Source: Umezawaea sp049997955
Lineage (GTDB): Bacteria; Actinomycetota; Actinomycetes; Mycobacteriales; Pseudonocardiaceae
NCBI GenBank assembly: GCA_049997955.1
Contig: JAEBDY010000019.1
Coordinates: forward strand, 1 to 64,000
Direction of reading: 5' to 3'
Length of the DNA stretch: 64,000 nucleotides
Made by a program: the position numbers and the translations under genes. Below, piece after piece: positions 18,077 through 29,300 of this stretch. The stretch's first letter is position 1. Each line of letters starts with the position of its first letter. Below the pieces are notes generated by a model. That model was not told where the DNA came from, made no database searches, and worked only from the letters and a program-made list of their open reading frames with translations.

Positions 18077-18916
18077 TTGAACAAGCCCCATCGTCAGGAC
18101 AGGCGTTGGTCGACGGCGTGGAGTCCGGAGCAGATCGCGCATCGTCTGAAGGTCGACTTCCTCGATGACGAGTCCATGCGCGTCAGCCACGAGGCGATCT
18201 ACCAGTCCCTGTTCATCCAGTGGCGGGGCGCGCTCAAGCGTGAACTGGTCACGTGTCTGCGCACGGGCCGGGCGCTGCGGGAGCCGCGGGCCCGGTCGCG
18301 GAACAAGCCGCGGGGACACATCACCGCCGATGTCGTCCTCGGCGAGCGCCCCGCCGAGGCCGAGGACCGAGCCGTCCTCGGCCACTGGGCAGAGGACTTG
18401 ATCATCGGGACGGGCCGCTCGGCGATCGGCACCATTGTCGAGCGCAGCAGCAGATCCACGCTCCTGGTGCATCTGCCGCGGCTGGAGGGCTGGGGCGAGA
18501 AACCACTCGTGGAGAACGGCCTGTCGCTCGGCGGCTACGGCGCTGTCGCGATGAACGCTGCTCTGATGGTGTCGATGACGACGCTGCCCGAGCAGCTTCG
18601 CAAGACCCTCACCTGGGACCGCGGGAAGGAACTGTCCGCGCACGCCCGGTTCGCTCTCGACACCGGCACGAGAGTGTTCTTCGCAGACTCCCGCTCACCG
18701 TGGCAACGGCCGACGAACGAGAACACGAACGGGCTGCTGCGTCAGTACTTCCCCAAGGGCACCGACCTGTCGAGGTGGTCCGTCGAGGACCTCGGAGCCG
18801 TCGCCCTGGCCCTGAACAACCGGCCCCGCAAAGTCCTCGACTGGAAGACCCCCGCCGAGGTGTTCAGCGAGCAGCTACAGGTGCTCCAACAGCCCGGTGT
18901 CGCATCGACCGATTGA
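18077..18916 (+). pseudogene. IS30-family transposase, N-terminally truncated
   Basis: Within the 279 open codons the order is that of IS30: AWSPEQIAHRLKVDF, MRVSHEAIYQSLFIQ, then the DDE core with HWAEDLIIGT (first Asp) and LTWDRGKELSAH (second Asp), then FFADSRSPWQRPTNENTNGL (Glu) and LNNRPRKVLDWKTPAEVF. The usual N-terminal 100 residues are missing and no terminal repeats are evident. It has landed inside IS3 OrfB. Confidence 0.8.
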
Positions 18917-18917
18917 A

Positions 18918-19208
18918 CTCGCCCAATACAGGTCAGGGATGTTCCGGTCCGCACTGGCCGGGCACGGCATACGCCCGTCCACGGGACGAACCGGGTCGTG
19001 CTTCGACAACGCCGTCGCCGAGTCGTTCTTCGCCACCCTCAAAACCGAGATCGGCACCACCGTCTGGGCCACTCGAGACGACGCCCGACGAGATGTATTC
19101 GCCTACCTCGGTTACTACAACCACCACCGTCCACATTCGACACTCGACTACCGCACTCCACACGAAGTCCGTGTCGGTTATCGTCAAGGTCTCGCCCTCG
19201 TGGCATGA
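18918..19208 (+). pseudogene. IS3-family transposase OrfB, 3' part
   Basis: FRSALAGHGIRPSTGRTGSC FDNAVAESFFATLKTE is the end of the rve/DDE domain, with the last catalytic Glu, followed by YYNHHRPHSTLDYRTPHEV. Its 5' portion lies at about 17920-18065 (VEPVLRVLGMASSTFHGWVA). Confidence 0.8.
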
Positions 19209-19244
19209 GATCCCGGTGTCCGGTTCTCGGGGATAACCTCATGA

Positions 19245-19756
19245 TGCGGCACGAGACCGCCCGTACGCGCTGGCCGGTCACTGCGGCGCCGTGCCGTACC
19301 TGATGGAAGCCGCTTTCCGGCTGGCGGAGCTCGGCGTGCACCGTCTCGGGCGCTGTTCGCCTTGCCTGGGGCTCACCGCAGCACGGCCCGTACGGCAGGC
19401 CCAACACCGGGCCGCTGGAGGACGTGGACCTGTTGGAGGAAGTGCAGTCGACGATGCTCATGCGGTTCGGGTTCACCCTCCAGCCCGACATCGCCGAGAT
19501 CGCCGCCGAGTCGTGGATGACGGACCTCCTGGTGCAGCGAACCCACTCGTACAAGGGTGAACCACGGTTACCCGGCAGGACGCTGGTGATCAGCTGGGAC
19601 CAGGACGTCGTGGTGCCGCATACCGTGGTGAACGACGAGTCGTGGGCCGAGTGCGGCGAGGTCGAGCACCACCTCGTGCCCGGCGACCACCGGGAGTACC
19701 TGCGCGGACCGCAGCGGCTGGTCGGCCTGATCGAGGCGGAGATGGTCCGTGCCTGA
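19245..19756 (+). pseudogene. Type II thioesterase-like protein, 5'-truncated and frameshifted
   Basis: YALAGHCGAVPYLMEAAFRL resembles the nucleophile elbow of type II thioesterases (GHSxGA), here with Cys in place of Ser. A frame change near 19345 is followed by GPYGRPNTGPLEDVDLLEEV and a lid/C-terminal region LVISWDQDVVVPHTVVNDES with VEHHLVPGDHREYL at the catalytic-His position. The N-terminal third was removed by the IS3 element. Such enzymes edit or release carrier-bound acyl chains. It presumably belonged to the decayed cluster starting at 13976. Confidence 0.55.
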
Positions 19757-19965
19757 CCGCCGCTGGCTGCGGCCGCTCACCGCGCCCACCAGCGGCCGCC
19801 GGCTGATCTGCTTCCACTACGCGGGCGGGAAGCGACGACCCGTACGCGTCCCCCGAGTTGATGCGGGCGTGGGAACGGGAAATCACGAACTCGTTCGAGT
19901 TCCACACGATGCCCGGCGGGCACTTCCTGCAGGACTCACCGGCGAGGTGGCGCGGGTGACCGGGA
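19749..19965 (+). pseudogene. Second type II thioesterase, internally deleted
   Basis: A GTG overlapping the previous stop begins RRWLRPLTAPTSGRRLICFH YAGG, the classic N-terminus of RifR/GrsT-type thioesterases. After a frame change it jumps straight to PYASPELMRAWEREITNSFE and MPGGHFLQDSPARW, the catalytic-His end. The middle, with the catalytic Ser, is missing. Confidence 0.65.
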
Positions 19966-19979
19966 AACGGTTGCGGGTC

Positions 19980-20377
19980 AACGTCATGTCCGCGGTCCCC
20001 TCGCGGGCGCGTTGTGGTTCACCGTGTTCACCGAACGGTTCACCGCACCGGTGCTCACCACCTTCCTCGACCGCACGGCGCGCCAGGCCGGCCGGAAGGT
20101 GCACGTCATCGCCGACCGGCATCCGGTCCATCGCAGCAAGGCCGTCCGCGCCTGGCTGCAGGACAACGCCGACCGGGTCGAGCTGCACCTGATGCACGGC
20201 TACAGCCCGGAGCTCAATCCCGACGAACTGCTCAACGCGGACCTGCAACGCAACGTCAACGCCTCACGCGTCCGCAACGTCGATCGCCTCGCCCACGAGA
20301 CCCGACGCTTCCGCCGTCGCCGCCAACACCAACCGCACATCGTCCGCGCCCCACACGTCCGCTACGCCGTCATGTAG
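19980..20377 (+). mobile_element. IS630-like transposase, C-terminal fragment
   Basis: ALWFTVFTERFTAPVLTTFL, then KVHVIADRHPVHRSKAVRAW (second Asp region) and LHLMHGYSPELNPDELLNAD (last Asp/Glu region), to a stop at 20377. This is the C-terminal half of an IS630 DDE domain, distinct from the 1186-bp element. It has fused onto the thioesterase remnant. Confidence 0.75.
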
Positions 20378-20836
20378 GCAACCGAACACTTTCTGGCTCA
20401 ATAAGCGCGCCGACGCTCTGCGGCTCACCCGGATCACCCGCCAGGTCGACCTCGGCATGCCCGCCGTCGGCACAGTCCAACAACCGAGCCAGGCCGATCG
20501 TCCCCGGCTGGCCGAGTCCGGCCAGGGGGCGATCCCGCGTGAGAGCTGACGAAGCGCTCTCAGCGGCATAGACAGATGTTCGTTTGGTAACGAAACGGGG
20601 TGGGCGCAATTGTGATGGGTGGCGGGGGTCGGTTGTGGTGAGTCGGCAGGGATGAATGTGGCGATCGGTCAATATCGCCTTGTGCGGCGTTGACGTGCAG
20701 CAGGCCCGTGGAGTTTCGGTCGCCTACGGGTGGCCGGATTCCGATACGAAGTACTCCTGGGGTCGCGTCCGGATTCCCGATCGCGGCCCTGTCCCGTACG
20801 GGCCCGGCATCACGGTGAGGAGCGCAAGCGCGCGGC
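20378..20836. other. Stretch without recognisable gene
   Basis: Open frames are short and lack family motifs. Moderately AT-rich bases around 20565-20600 could hold a promoter, but I see no convincing -35/-10 pair. Confidence 0.4.
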
Positions 20837-21058
20837 GTGGAGAGCTTCTTCGTAGGGCCTGACGGCAACCCTGACAAGTACCAGCTGTTCAATCACGTCG
20901 GCGGAGGCGGCGAGGCGACCTTGTGGAAGGCGTCCGTGACGCTCGCCGGTGGACAAGAGCTGGTCGCGGTGAAGATGTTGAGGACCGATCACCTCGGCAC
21001 GGACGATCCACGAACCCGATGCGGCGAATGTGCCACCGACGGCACGCGGAGGTGGTAA
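20837..21058 (+). pseudogene. Serine/threonine protein kinase, N-terminal remnant
   Basis: A GTG begins with DKYQLFNHVGGGGEATLWKA and ELVAVKMLRTD, the glycine-rich loop and the ATP-anchoring Lys of Hanks-type kinases. The frame then ends at 21058 after 73 codons without the catalytic loop. It is a 5' fragment, and what follows is unrelated. Confidence 0.55.
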
Positions 21059-21140
21059 CTCTTGAGCTGGCGCCCTCGGGTGGTGGTCCACCGGCTGTTC
21101 GAGCGGTGTGATGAGGGTGGAAAGGGAGCGTGGGGGAGCA

Positions 21141-22280
21141 ATGCGGCGGCCTGAAGGCTTCGAGGAGTTCGTGAGAAGGGCGTCACCGTGGTTGTCGGGC
21201 ACGGCATACCTGTTGACCGGTGATACGGCGCGTGCCGAGGCTCTGCTGCGAGTCGCGCTGGCCCGATCATGGCGGGCGTGGTGGCGTGTGCGTCGTGCCC
21301 CGGAGCCGTACGCGCACCGGGTCCTGGTCAAGGCTTATGCCGCGTGGTGGCGTCACGAGGGGCGTTCCGGGCCGGAGACGGGGCCGTTTTCGGACGCGTC
21401 CGAGGACGCGCACGTGGCCCGGATGTCTGCGGTCGCGGAAGAGGTGCGGTCGGGCCGTCGGCGGCGGACACTGATCGTGGTGTTATGCGTGCTGTTGGCG
21501 GGCACGGCTGTGGTCACGGTGCCGTTGCGCCGGGGGAGTGACATGGTCGCCGCCCCCACCAGTCCCTCCGCGCCGCACCGCGACGGTGAGTATCGCGACG
21601 GTGTCCGCATCGTGGCCAGAGGGGTGGCCGTGACGCCCGAACCGGTGGCCGTCCTTTACAAGCCGCGGTTCGGGCGCCCTGGTGTGTTCACCAAGTGTGC
21701 GATCGACGGGGATATTGTGTCCGGCTATCGGGTGGCTGTCGCGCTCAACGGTGTGCCCGCGTTCGAGACGCTCTGCGGCGGTCTGGTCCCGGAGACCGCG
21801 GACTGGCGCGGCCTGGTGGTCGGGAAGGAAGCCGCGGTCACCGTGACCGCTTTCCCGGAGCCACAGGTCGCGGGCGCCGAATCGCCGCCAGTGCTGGCGG
21901 GCGTGGAGGTGCGGGTGTCACTCGGGGAGCCGGTGCCGGTCGATGAGTACCCATTGCCGCCGCGACCTTCGACGATTTCGTCGGTCGAGGAGAATGCGGC
22001 GTGGGAGGACGGCGAGATCCTGTTGCGGTCGGATTCGGCCGACCCCAGTCGCGTGCAGCAGGTGACGGTGATGCTGCCCGACGAGGGTACGTACCGCTAC
22101 ATCACCAACGCGCCGGGCCGGGTGTTGGTCGACTTCGGCGGTGTGACCCGCACTCTGGGCTCGTGGGACTACAGCAGCTACGTGTCAGGCCACGATCTGC
22201 CGGTGACGGGCGGAGAGGTCACGATCACCGTGCGGCCGGAGAACCACCGCGGGGACTGGGCGCTGCTGCTGATGAACTGA
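21141..22280 (+). CDS. Sigma-factor-like (SigE-type region 2) domain fused to a transmembrane extracytoplasmic protein
   Basis: From the ATG at 21141 (GGGGGAG 3-8 bases upstream) the product is 379 aa. Residues 5-75 resemble region 2 of SigE-family ECF sigma factors (FEEFVRRASPWLSGTAYLLT, then EPYAHRVLVKAYAAWWRHE). Region 4 is absent. A single transmembrane helix lies at 110-128 (LIVVLCVLLAGTAVVTVPL) after an RRRR stop-transfer. The outer 250 residues look beta-rich with two Cys and no enzyme motif. This layout suggests a membrane-tethered sigma-like or anti-sigma-like sensor. An alternative start (GTG 21108) would add 11 residues. The kinase fragment just upstream may have been its former neighbour. 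Role not known. Confidence 0.7.
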   Translation: MRRPEGFEEFVRRASPWLSGTAYLLTGDTARAEALLRVALARSWRAWWRVRRAPEPYAHRVLVKAYAAWWRHEGRSGPETGPFSDASEDAHVARMSAVAEEVRSGRRRRTLIVVLCVLLAGTAVVTVPLRRGSDMVAAPTSPSAPHRDGEYRDGVRIVARGVAVTPEPVAVLYKPRFGRPGVFTKCAIDGDIVSGYRVAVALNGVPAFETLCGGLVPETADWRGLVVGKEAAVTVTAFPEPQVAGAESPPVLAGVEVRVSLGEPVPVDEYPLPPRPSTISSVEENAAWEDGEILLRSDSADPSRVQQVTVMLPDEGTYRYITNAPGRVLVDFGGVTRTLGSWDYSSYVSGHDLPVTGGEVTITVRPENHRGDWALLLMN

Positions 22281-22628
22281 GTTCCACCGCTACGCGGTCT
22301 CGGTGCCGGAGTGCCCACGAAGGCGATCCCGCCCGACGAAGTCCAAGGGCCGCGGCACCCAGGGAAACCCGAGCGGCGTCGGTGCACGCAACTCCGACCG
22401 GAAGCGGGTGCACAGCAGGTACGTCAGCAGCACCAGCTGGATGCTCCCAAACCCGGCGCTGCGGCGGCGAGGACGTCCAGCAGGTCGCCCGGCGTCGTCT
22501 GGAGGCCCTCTGGCGAAACCGATACACGCGAGACGTCAGGTTTCGAACGTCCTGGCACGGCAGATGTGTGTGGTCGCCGAGTGTTCGGTCGGCGGCATGA
22601 GCGGACGCACGCGATCCATACTCGTGCG
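22281..22628. other. Stretch with no intact gene
   Basis: On the minus strand about 22440-22510 encodes LQTTPGDLLDVLAAAAPG, which resembles the end of a small XRE-type helix-turn-helix domain, but no start or further match is visible. Confidence 0.35.
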
Positions 22629-22964
22629 GTGGACGACTACTCATGGCCCGAGGACGGTCAGCGATTGGGGGAACGAAGCCGCCTGGTGTGGGACGCCACG
22701 GTCGCAGCACTCCCAGTTGGCGCTCCGATCTCCGGTGAAGTGATCGGGCGTCAGCCCTTCGGGGTGTTCGTCCGCATCGACGAGGTGCCTGATGCCGTGG
22801 GCTTGGCCGAAATCACAGCGATGCCTCACGACGTGGAACTCCCGCTGATCGGTACTCGCATCGTCGGTGCGGTCATCTCGCACGTCGAGCACAATCACCA
22901 GGTGAGGGTCCGCCTCGAAAATCGTGAGCCCGCCGCAACCGCTCATCGGCATGTGCGGATGTAG
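22629..22964 (+). CDS. Small S1 RNA-binding-domain protein
   Basis: This is a 111-aa protein from a GTG at 22629. Residues 30-100 read GAPISGEVIGRQPFGVFVRI, VGLAEITAMP and GTRIVGAVISHVEHNHQVRV. This is the five-strand OB fold of S1 domains (G-x-V-x-x-x-x-x-F-G-x-F-V near the start, then the R-V strand at the end). Single-domain S1 proteins are common in actinomycetes near DUF-type genes; their RNA partner is unknown. The frame is open further upstream, so the start is tentative. Confidence 0.7.
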   Translation: MDDYSWPEDGQRLGERSRLVWDATVAALPVGAPISGEVIGRQPFGVFVRIDEVPDAVGLAEITAMPHDVELPLIGTRIVGAVISHVEHNHQVRVRLENREPAATAHRHVRM

Positions 22965-23009
22965 TCGAGTGGAACTCGATGGAGTTCTATTCGTCGTTCG
23001 GGCACGCTG

Positions 23010-23175
23010 GTGTCCGTGGAGTACCGGGTGTCGCGTGTCGAGGCTTCGGCGGAGTCGGCGGCGGTGACCGGGCGGTTGATCGGACTGCTTCCAGCGTGGT
23101 TCGGGATGGCCGAGTCCAACGCGGAGTACATCGGCTCGGCGAAGAAGTTACCGGGGTTTGTCGCGAAGGTGGGTG
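23010..23175 (+). pseudogene. GNAT acetyltransferase, N-terminal fragment
   Basis: VEYRVSRVEASAESAAVTGR, then LIGLLPAWFGMAESNAEYIG, is the opening of a GNAT family member (the LLPxWFGxxESNxEYxxxA segment). About 55 codons in, the acetyl-CoA-binding core is replaced by unrelated sequence. The region up to 23363 holds no other gene. Confidence 0.6.
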
Positions 23176-23363
23176 CACCGCGGCCACCCGAACGAAGGTG
23201 CCGTAGTCACCGCGACAACACGTGCACCGACGACGCCCGACTGCCGACCATGAGCGAGGTCGTCGGGTGGCTCTCTCATTGCGGTGTCACCTCTTCGAAT
23301 GAAGATTCGGGTGAAACGCGATCTTGGCGTGCCGGGTGAGGGAGGGGGCGGCATCATGGCGGC

Positions 23364-26300
23364 GTGCTTGACAAGATCGCAATCGTGGGTGTCGCCTGCC
23401 GTTTTCCCGGCGCGGTCGCAGACCTGGACGACCTGTGGGAGCTGTTGGCCGACGGACGTGAGGCTGTGGGGGCTCCGCCGGAAGGGCGGTTCGACCTCGA
23501 CCGGTTCCGGGACTCCAACCAGACGCGCCCAGGCAAGTCGTACACGTTCGACGGCGGGTACCTGGACGACGTCGCCGGGTTCGACGCCGACTTCTTCGGC
23601 ATCAGCCCGCGCGAGGTGTTGAGCATCGACCCCCAGCAGCGGTTGCTGCTGGAGCTGAGCGTCGAGGCGCTCGACGACGCGGGCATCGACCCCGAGACCT
23701 TGCGGGGTTCGGACAGCGCGGTGTTCGTCGGCGCGTCGGTGATGGACTACGCGGCGCAGCAGATGAGCACGCCCGAGGCGATCGGTCCCTACACCAACTC
23801 CGGTTCGGCTTTGTCGAACACCGCGAACCGACTGTCCTACCACCTCGACTTGCGCGGACCGAGTCTGAAGGTGGACACCGCGTGCGCGTCGGCGCTCAAC
23901 GCCGTGCACCTGGCCTGTGAGCACCTTCGGCACGGTGGTGGCCGGGTCGCGTTCGCGGGCGGGGTGAACATCCTCTTCAACCCGATGACCTACATCGGGT
24001 TCGCCAAGGCCGGGTTCCTCTCGCCGACCGGCCACTGCCGCCCGTTCTCCGCCCACGCGGACGGCTACGTGCGCGCCGAGGGCGCGGGCGTGCTGGTGCT
24101 CAAGCGGCTGGCCGACGCGCTGACCGACGGCGACCGGGTGCACGCCGTCATCGAGGGGTCCGGGACCAACAGCGACGGGCGCACGGCCGGACTCGTGCTG
24201 CCCAGCGCGCAGGCACAGGAAAGCCTGCTGCACGAGGTGTACCAGCGGTTCGCGCTCGACCCGGACGAGTTGCTCTACGTGGAGGCGCACGGCACCGGCA
24301 CGCCGATCGGCGACCCCGCCGAGTGCAGGGCGATCGGGAACGCCCTGGGCACACGCCGGTCGGTGGGACCGCTGCCGATCGGGTCGGTCAAGGGCAACCT
24401 GGGGCACCTCGAACCGGCCTCGGGCATGGCGGGTCTGTGCAAGGCGATCCTGGTGCTCCGGCACCGGCTGATCCCGCCGACCCCGCACGCGAGCCCGCGC
24501 AACGATGACATCGACTTCGACGGGCTTGCCCTGGCCCCGGTGGAACGGCTGCGGCCCGCTGACGCGGGCACGCTCGTCGGCGTGAGCTCCTTCGGGTTCG
24601 GCGGCACGAACGTCCACGTGGTCCTCAGTGGACCAGCAGCGGAACCGTCGCGCATCGAGGAGGCGGGGGCGAAAGCGGTTCCGGTCCTGGTGTCAGGGCA
24701 CACCGAGAAGGCGCTGGCCGAGGCGCTGTCCCGGATGGACGAACGGCTGGCCGGCTGCACCGACTTCCTGGACCTCGCCTACACCGCCTGGCGCCGCCGC
24801 GGCCGGCACACCTACCGGCGCGTCGTCCTGGCCGAGACCGCGCAACAGGCACGTCGTCGACTGGGCGAACCGGGTGCCGCGCAGCGGGCGACCACGCGGG
24901 GCAGGGTGGCGTTCGCCTTCTCCGGGCACGGCGCGACCTGGCAGGGTATGGCCGTCGACCTGCTCGACGCCGACCCCGTGTTCACCGGTGTGGTCGCCGA
25001 GGTCGACGCGGTCCTGGAGCCGCTGGTGGGGTGGCGGGTCGTTGACGAGTTGCAGGCGACCGAATCGCGCTTGGCGGAAACGGAGGTGGTCCAGCCGGTG
25101 CTGTTCGCGGTGCAGATCGGCATCGTTGAGGTACTGGCCGGGTACGGGCTGCGCCCGCAGGCGGTGTACGGGCACAGCGTCGGGGAGATCGCAGCCGCCT
25201 ACGTCGCGGGGGTGTACGACCTGGCGCAGGCCGTGGAACTGGTGGTGATCCGCAGCCGCGCGCAGGCGAGCACTGCGGGCACCGGCACCATGGCTGCGGT
25301 CAACCTGCCGTCGGACGAGGCCGAATCCCTCCTGGCGCGCTACCGCGGGCGCGTGGAGATCGCCGGGCTCAACAGCGCCTCCGACGTCACGGTCGCCGGA
25401 CCCCGCGAGGACCTGCGCGATCTGGCCGACCGGCTCGGCGAACGGGAGGTGTTCTGCCGGTTGCTCGACCTGGACTACCCCTTCCACAGCGCGGCGATGG
25501 ACCCGTTGCGCCCAGTAGTGCTGGCGGCGTTGGCGGATCTGGCTCCGAAACCAGCCACCGTCGAGTTCGTTTCCACGGTTTCCGGCGGGCCGCTGCCCGA
25601 CGGGTCGATGGACGCGTGGTACTGGTGGCGCAACATCCGTGAGCCCGTCCGGTTCGCCGCGGCCACCGACCATCTCGTCGCCGCCGGATACGACATGATC
25701 GTCGAGATCGGTCCGCGCCCGGTCCTGCAGACCTACCTCAAACGGGTGGCCGGAGATCGCACGCTCGCCGTGCTGCCGACGCTGACGACGGCTGATCCGG
25801 GACCGAAAGCACTGCGGACGGCGGTGGAGGCCGCGTTGGCGGCCGGGGCCTCCGAGGAGTGCTTCTTCCCGCGGCAGGGCCGGGTGGTCGACCTGCCGTG
25901 CTACTCCTGGCAGCGCGAACACCACTTCGCGGGCAGCCAGTACGTCTGGGGCAACGTCACCTCGGCGCCCGACCACGTGCTCCTCGGCGACAGGGCCGCC
26001 GTGGCGGACCCGACCTGGCAGAGCACCGTGGACCCCGCGCGGTGGCCGTGGCTGAGCGGCCACCAAGCGGGCGGAGCCGCGATCATGCCCGCCGCCGGAT
26101 ACCTGGAGATGGGTTGGGCCGCCGGGCGGATCGCACTGGACGCACCGGCCGAGGTGCGCGAACTGCACATCACCAAACCGATGGTCGCTCCCGACGACGA
26201 GTCGCTGTTGCCCCGCATGCAGGTGTCGCTGTCCGATGAGGACGGTGTGTTCCGGGTGGCCACCCGCAACGGCGAGAACCAGCAGTGGCAGACGCACGCG

Positions 26301-29300
26301 CGCGGCCGGGTGCGACGTCGGGTGGGCACCGCACCACAACCACTGGACTTGGCGGCGATGCGCTCCCGGTTCGCCCAGGAGGGCCGCCACGTCGACCGGG
26401 CGGCCCACTACGCCGACGCGCAGCGGCTCGGCCTCGGCTACGGCCCCGACTTCCTGGTCATCTCCGGGTTGTGGGTGGACGGCATGGAGGTGCTGGCCGA
26501 CTACGACTGCAACCACTTGGACCTCGGCGCGTTCCACGCCCACCCGGCCTGGACCGACGCGGCCCCGCAGGCCGCGGTGCAGCTCGGTCGGATGATGCAC
26601 GGCACGGTCACCGCCGACGACTCCTACATGCCGGTGGCGATCGGCTCCGCGCGCCTGTGGGGCGCTCCGACCTCGACCGGCGCGGTGCACTTCCGGTGCA
26701 GCGCGTTGTCGGGCACGTCTGCGACGGCGGACATCGTCATGACCGATGACGCGGGCACGATTCTGCTGGAACTGGTGGACTGCCGGTTCCTCCGGGTCAA
26801 CCTGCCCTCCAAACGGGTGGTCCGGCGCCAGTCCACCGAACTGCGCGCGGCGCCTCGCGGCCCGGCACCCACCGACATCGTCACCTGCGCGCTGCCGGCG
26901 ATCATCGTCGGACACGACGCCGGACACGACGAGTACCACCGCCGGCGGCTCGCCATGATCGCCGAGTTCACCGCGAGAACCCTGCACACCCTGCTCGACG
27001 GGGCCGAGGTGTTCTTCACCGAGGATCTGCTCGCCGCCGGGGTCCGGCCTGAGTTCATCCGGCTGACGACCCTGCTGACCCGGCTTGCGGCCGAGCACGG
27101 CCACCTCCGTTGGCTCGGTGTGTTCCAGGATCGGACGCGGTGGCAGCTGCTCTCCGTGGGCGAACCGGGCTTCGCCGAACTGGTCGCCGAGCACGCCGAG
27201 CACTCCCCGGAATTGACGCTGGTCGGCCGGTGCGGCCTGCACCTGGCCGAACTGCTGCGTGGTGAACGGGACGCGCTGGACCTCCTCGACCCCATCCACG
27301 GCAGTGACACCCTCGGCCACTACCGCGAGTTGTCGCCGACGCTGCGCCCGTACCGCGAGGCGGCCGCCGAGGCGGTGCGCGCGTTGGTCGCGGCCTGGCC
27401 CTCCGATCGGCCACTGCGGGTGCTGGAGGTCGGCGGCGGCACCGGGGCGCTGACCTCGGCGCTGCTGCCCCTCCTGCCGCGGGACCGCGCCCGCTACGTG
27501 TTCACCGACCCCTCTCCGACTGCGGTCGCCTCGGCCGCGGCCCGGTTCGCCGCGTACGACTTCGTCGAGTACCACGAACTGGGCCTCGATCAACCCGGTG
27601 TCGAGCCGGGTGCGGTCGACCTCGTGGTCGCGGGAGACGCGCTGCACCGGGCAAAGGACGTGCGGGCGGCCGTCACGGCGGTGGCAGAGGCGCTGGCCGA
27701 CCACGGTCGTCTGCTACTGGTGGAAACCCATGACCCGCTCGCACTCGCCGTGCCCTTCGGGCTGGTGCCCGACTTCTGGTCCATGACGGATCTCGACCTG
27801 CGCCCCGACTCGCCGCTGCTGTCCGCGGTGCAGTGGGACGACCTGCTGCGCGACCACGGGTTCGCCCCACCCCACCTGGTGGCCGGCGACGACACGTGCT
27901 CGGTGGTGGTGGCCTGCCGGGAGTCGCGCACCAGCGCGATGCCGGAGGTGGCGTCCACCGCGCACAGCGGACGGCTGGTCGTCCTCGCTGAGGACGACAC
28001 CGAAGCCGCCTCGGCGGATGCGCTGGTCACCCGGCTGACCGAACACGGGGCGGACGCGGTGCGCGCGCCCGCGGACCGCGACCCGTTCGACGAGGCAACC
28101 ACCGACGTGGTGATGCTGCTCGCCGAGCAGGCCGAGGATCCCAGGACCGCGGTGGCGGCCACAACGCGGCGGTTCGAATCACTGCGTGCGACGGCACTGC
28201 ACGCCGCGCGACGACCCGCCGAAGCGGTGACCCGGCTGTGGCTGGTCGGCAGGCCGTCAGGGACCAACCCAGCCCCCGAGGCCGCGACACACCCGGTCGA
28301 CGCGGCGCTGTGGGGCGCCGCCCGCACCATCGCGGCCGAGCACAACACCACAACGGTCCGCCGGATCTCGTTGGACCGCGGCACCCCGCTCGACGCACTT
28401 GTCCGCGAACTGCTCGACCCGACCCCCGAGGACGAGGTGGTGCTCACCCGCTCCGGCAGGTTCGTGCCGAGGTTGCTGGACCTGCCACCAACAGCCGCCG
28501 AGGACCCGTCCACGCCGTACCGGCTGGTCGTGCGCAATCCCGGTCCGACCTACCGGCTCGCGTGGGTTGCCGCCGAGATCCCCGCTCCCGGACCGGACGA
28601 AGTGGTCGTCGAGGTCCGCACCGCCGGGCTCAACTACCGCGACCCGCTGATCGCGATCGGCATGCTGCCGGACTGGGTGATGGCGCTCGGGAGGGCAGGC
28701 ACCCAACTCGGAGGCGAGTGCGCGGGCGTGATCACGGCGGTCGGACCGGAGGTCACCAGGTTCCGGCCAGGCGACCGGGTGATCGGGTTCGTCGTCGGCG
28801 CGCTGGCCTCCCACGTGGTGGCCAACCAGCACCTGATCTCAGCCGTACCGCCGGGGCTCGACCTCGTCTCCGGTGGCGGTGCGCCCGTGGCGTTCCTCAC
28901 CACCCAGTTCGGCCTGCGCCACCTCGCGAACCTGGCCGAGGGCGAGACCGTTCTCGTGCACGGCGCTTCGGGCGGGGTCGGCTTGGCGGCGGTCCAGGTC
29001 GCCAGGGTCATCGGCGCGAAGGTGATCGCCACCGCCGGCACCGAGGAGAAGCGCGACTTCCTGCGGCTGCTGGGTGTCGAGCACGTCTTCGACTCGCGCA
29101 GCTTCAGCTTCACCACCGACGTGCTGGCCGCCACCGGCGGCCAGGGCGTCGACGTCGTGCTCAACTCCCTCGGCGGCGAGTTCATCGGCCGCAGCCTGGA
29201 ACTGCTGCGCATGGGCGGCCGGTTCGTGGAAATCGGCAAGCGCGACCTCTACGGCGACCGCAACGTCTCGCTGCACCACTTCCGCAACAACATCAGCTAC

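Larger units (their letters stand above)
17557..19241 (+). mobile_element. IS3-family element interrupted by an IS30-family transposase
   Basis: Candidate ends are TGAGGT at 17557 and ACCTCA at 19236-19241, matching the TGA...TCA ends of IS3 elements. OrfA lies at 17622-17923. The OrfB 5' end is at about 17920-18065 and the OrfB 3' end at about 18920-19208. Between them sits IS30-type transposase sequence (about 18070-18916), replacing the middle of OrfB. No clear target duplication was found, so the ends are approximate. Confidence 0.65.

Noticed and set aside
24693..27704. Open frame of 1003 codons antisense to the PKS
   Set aside because: It is the mirror of the PKS coding frame in GC-rich DNA. 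It has an Arg/Gly/Gln-rich composition and no motif.
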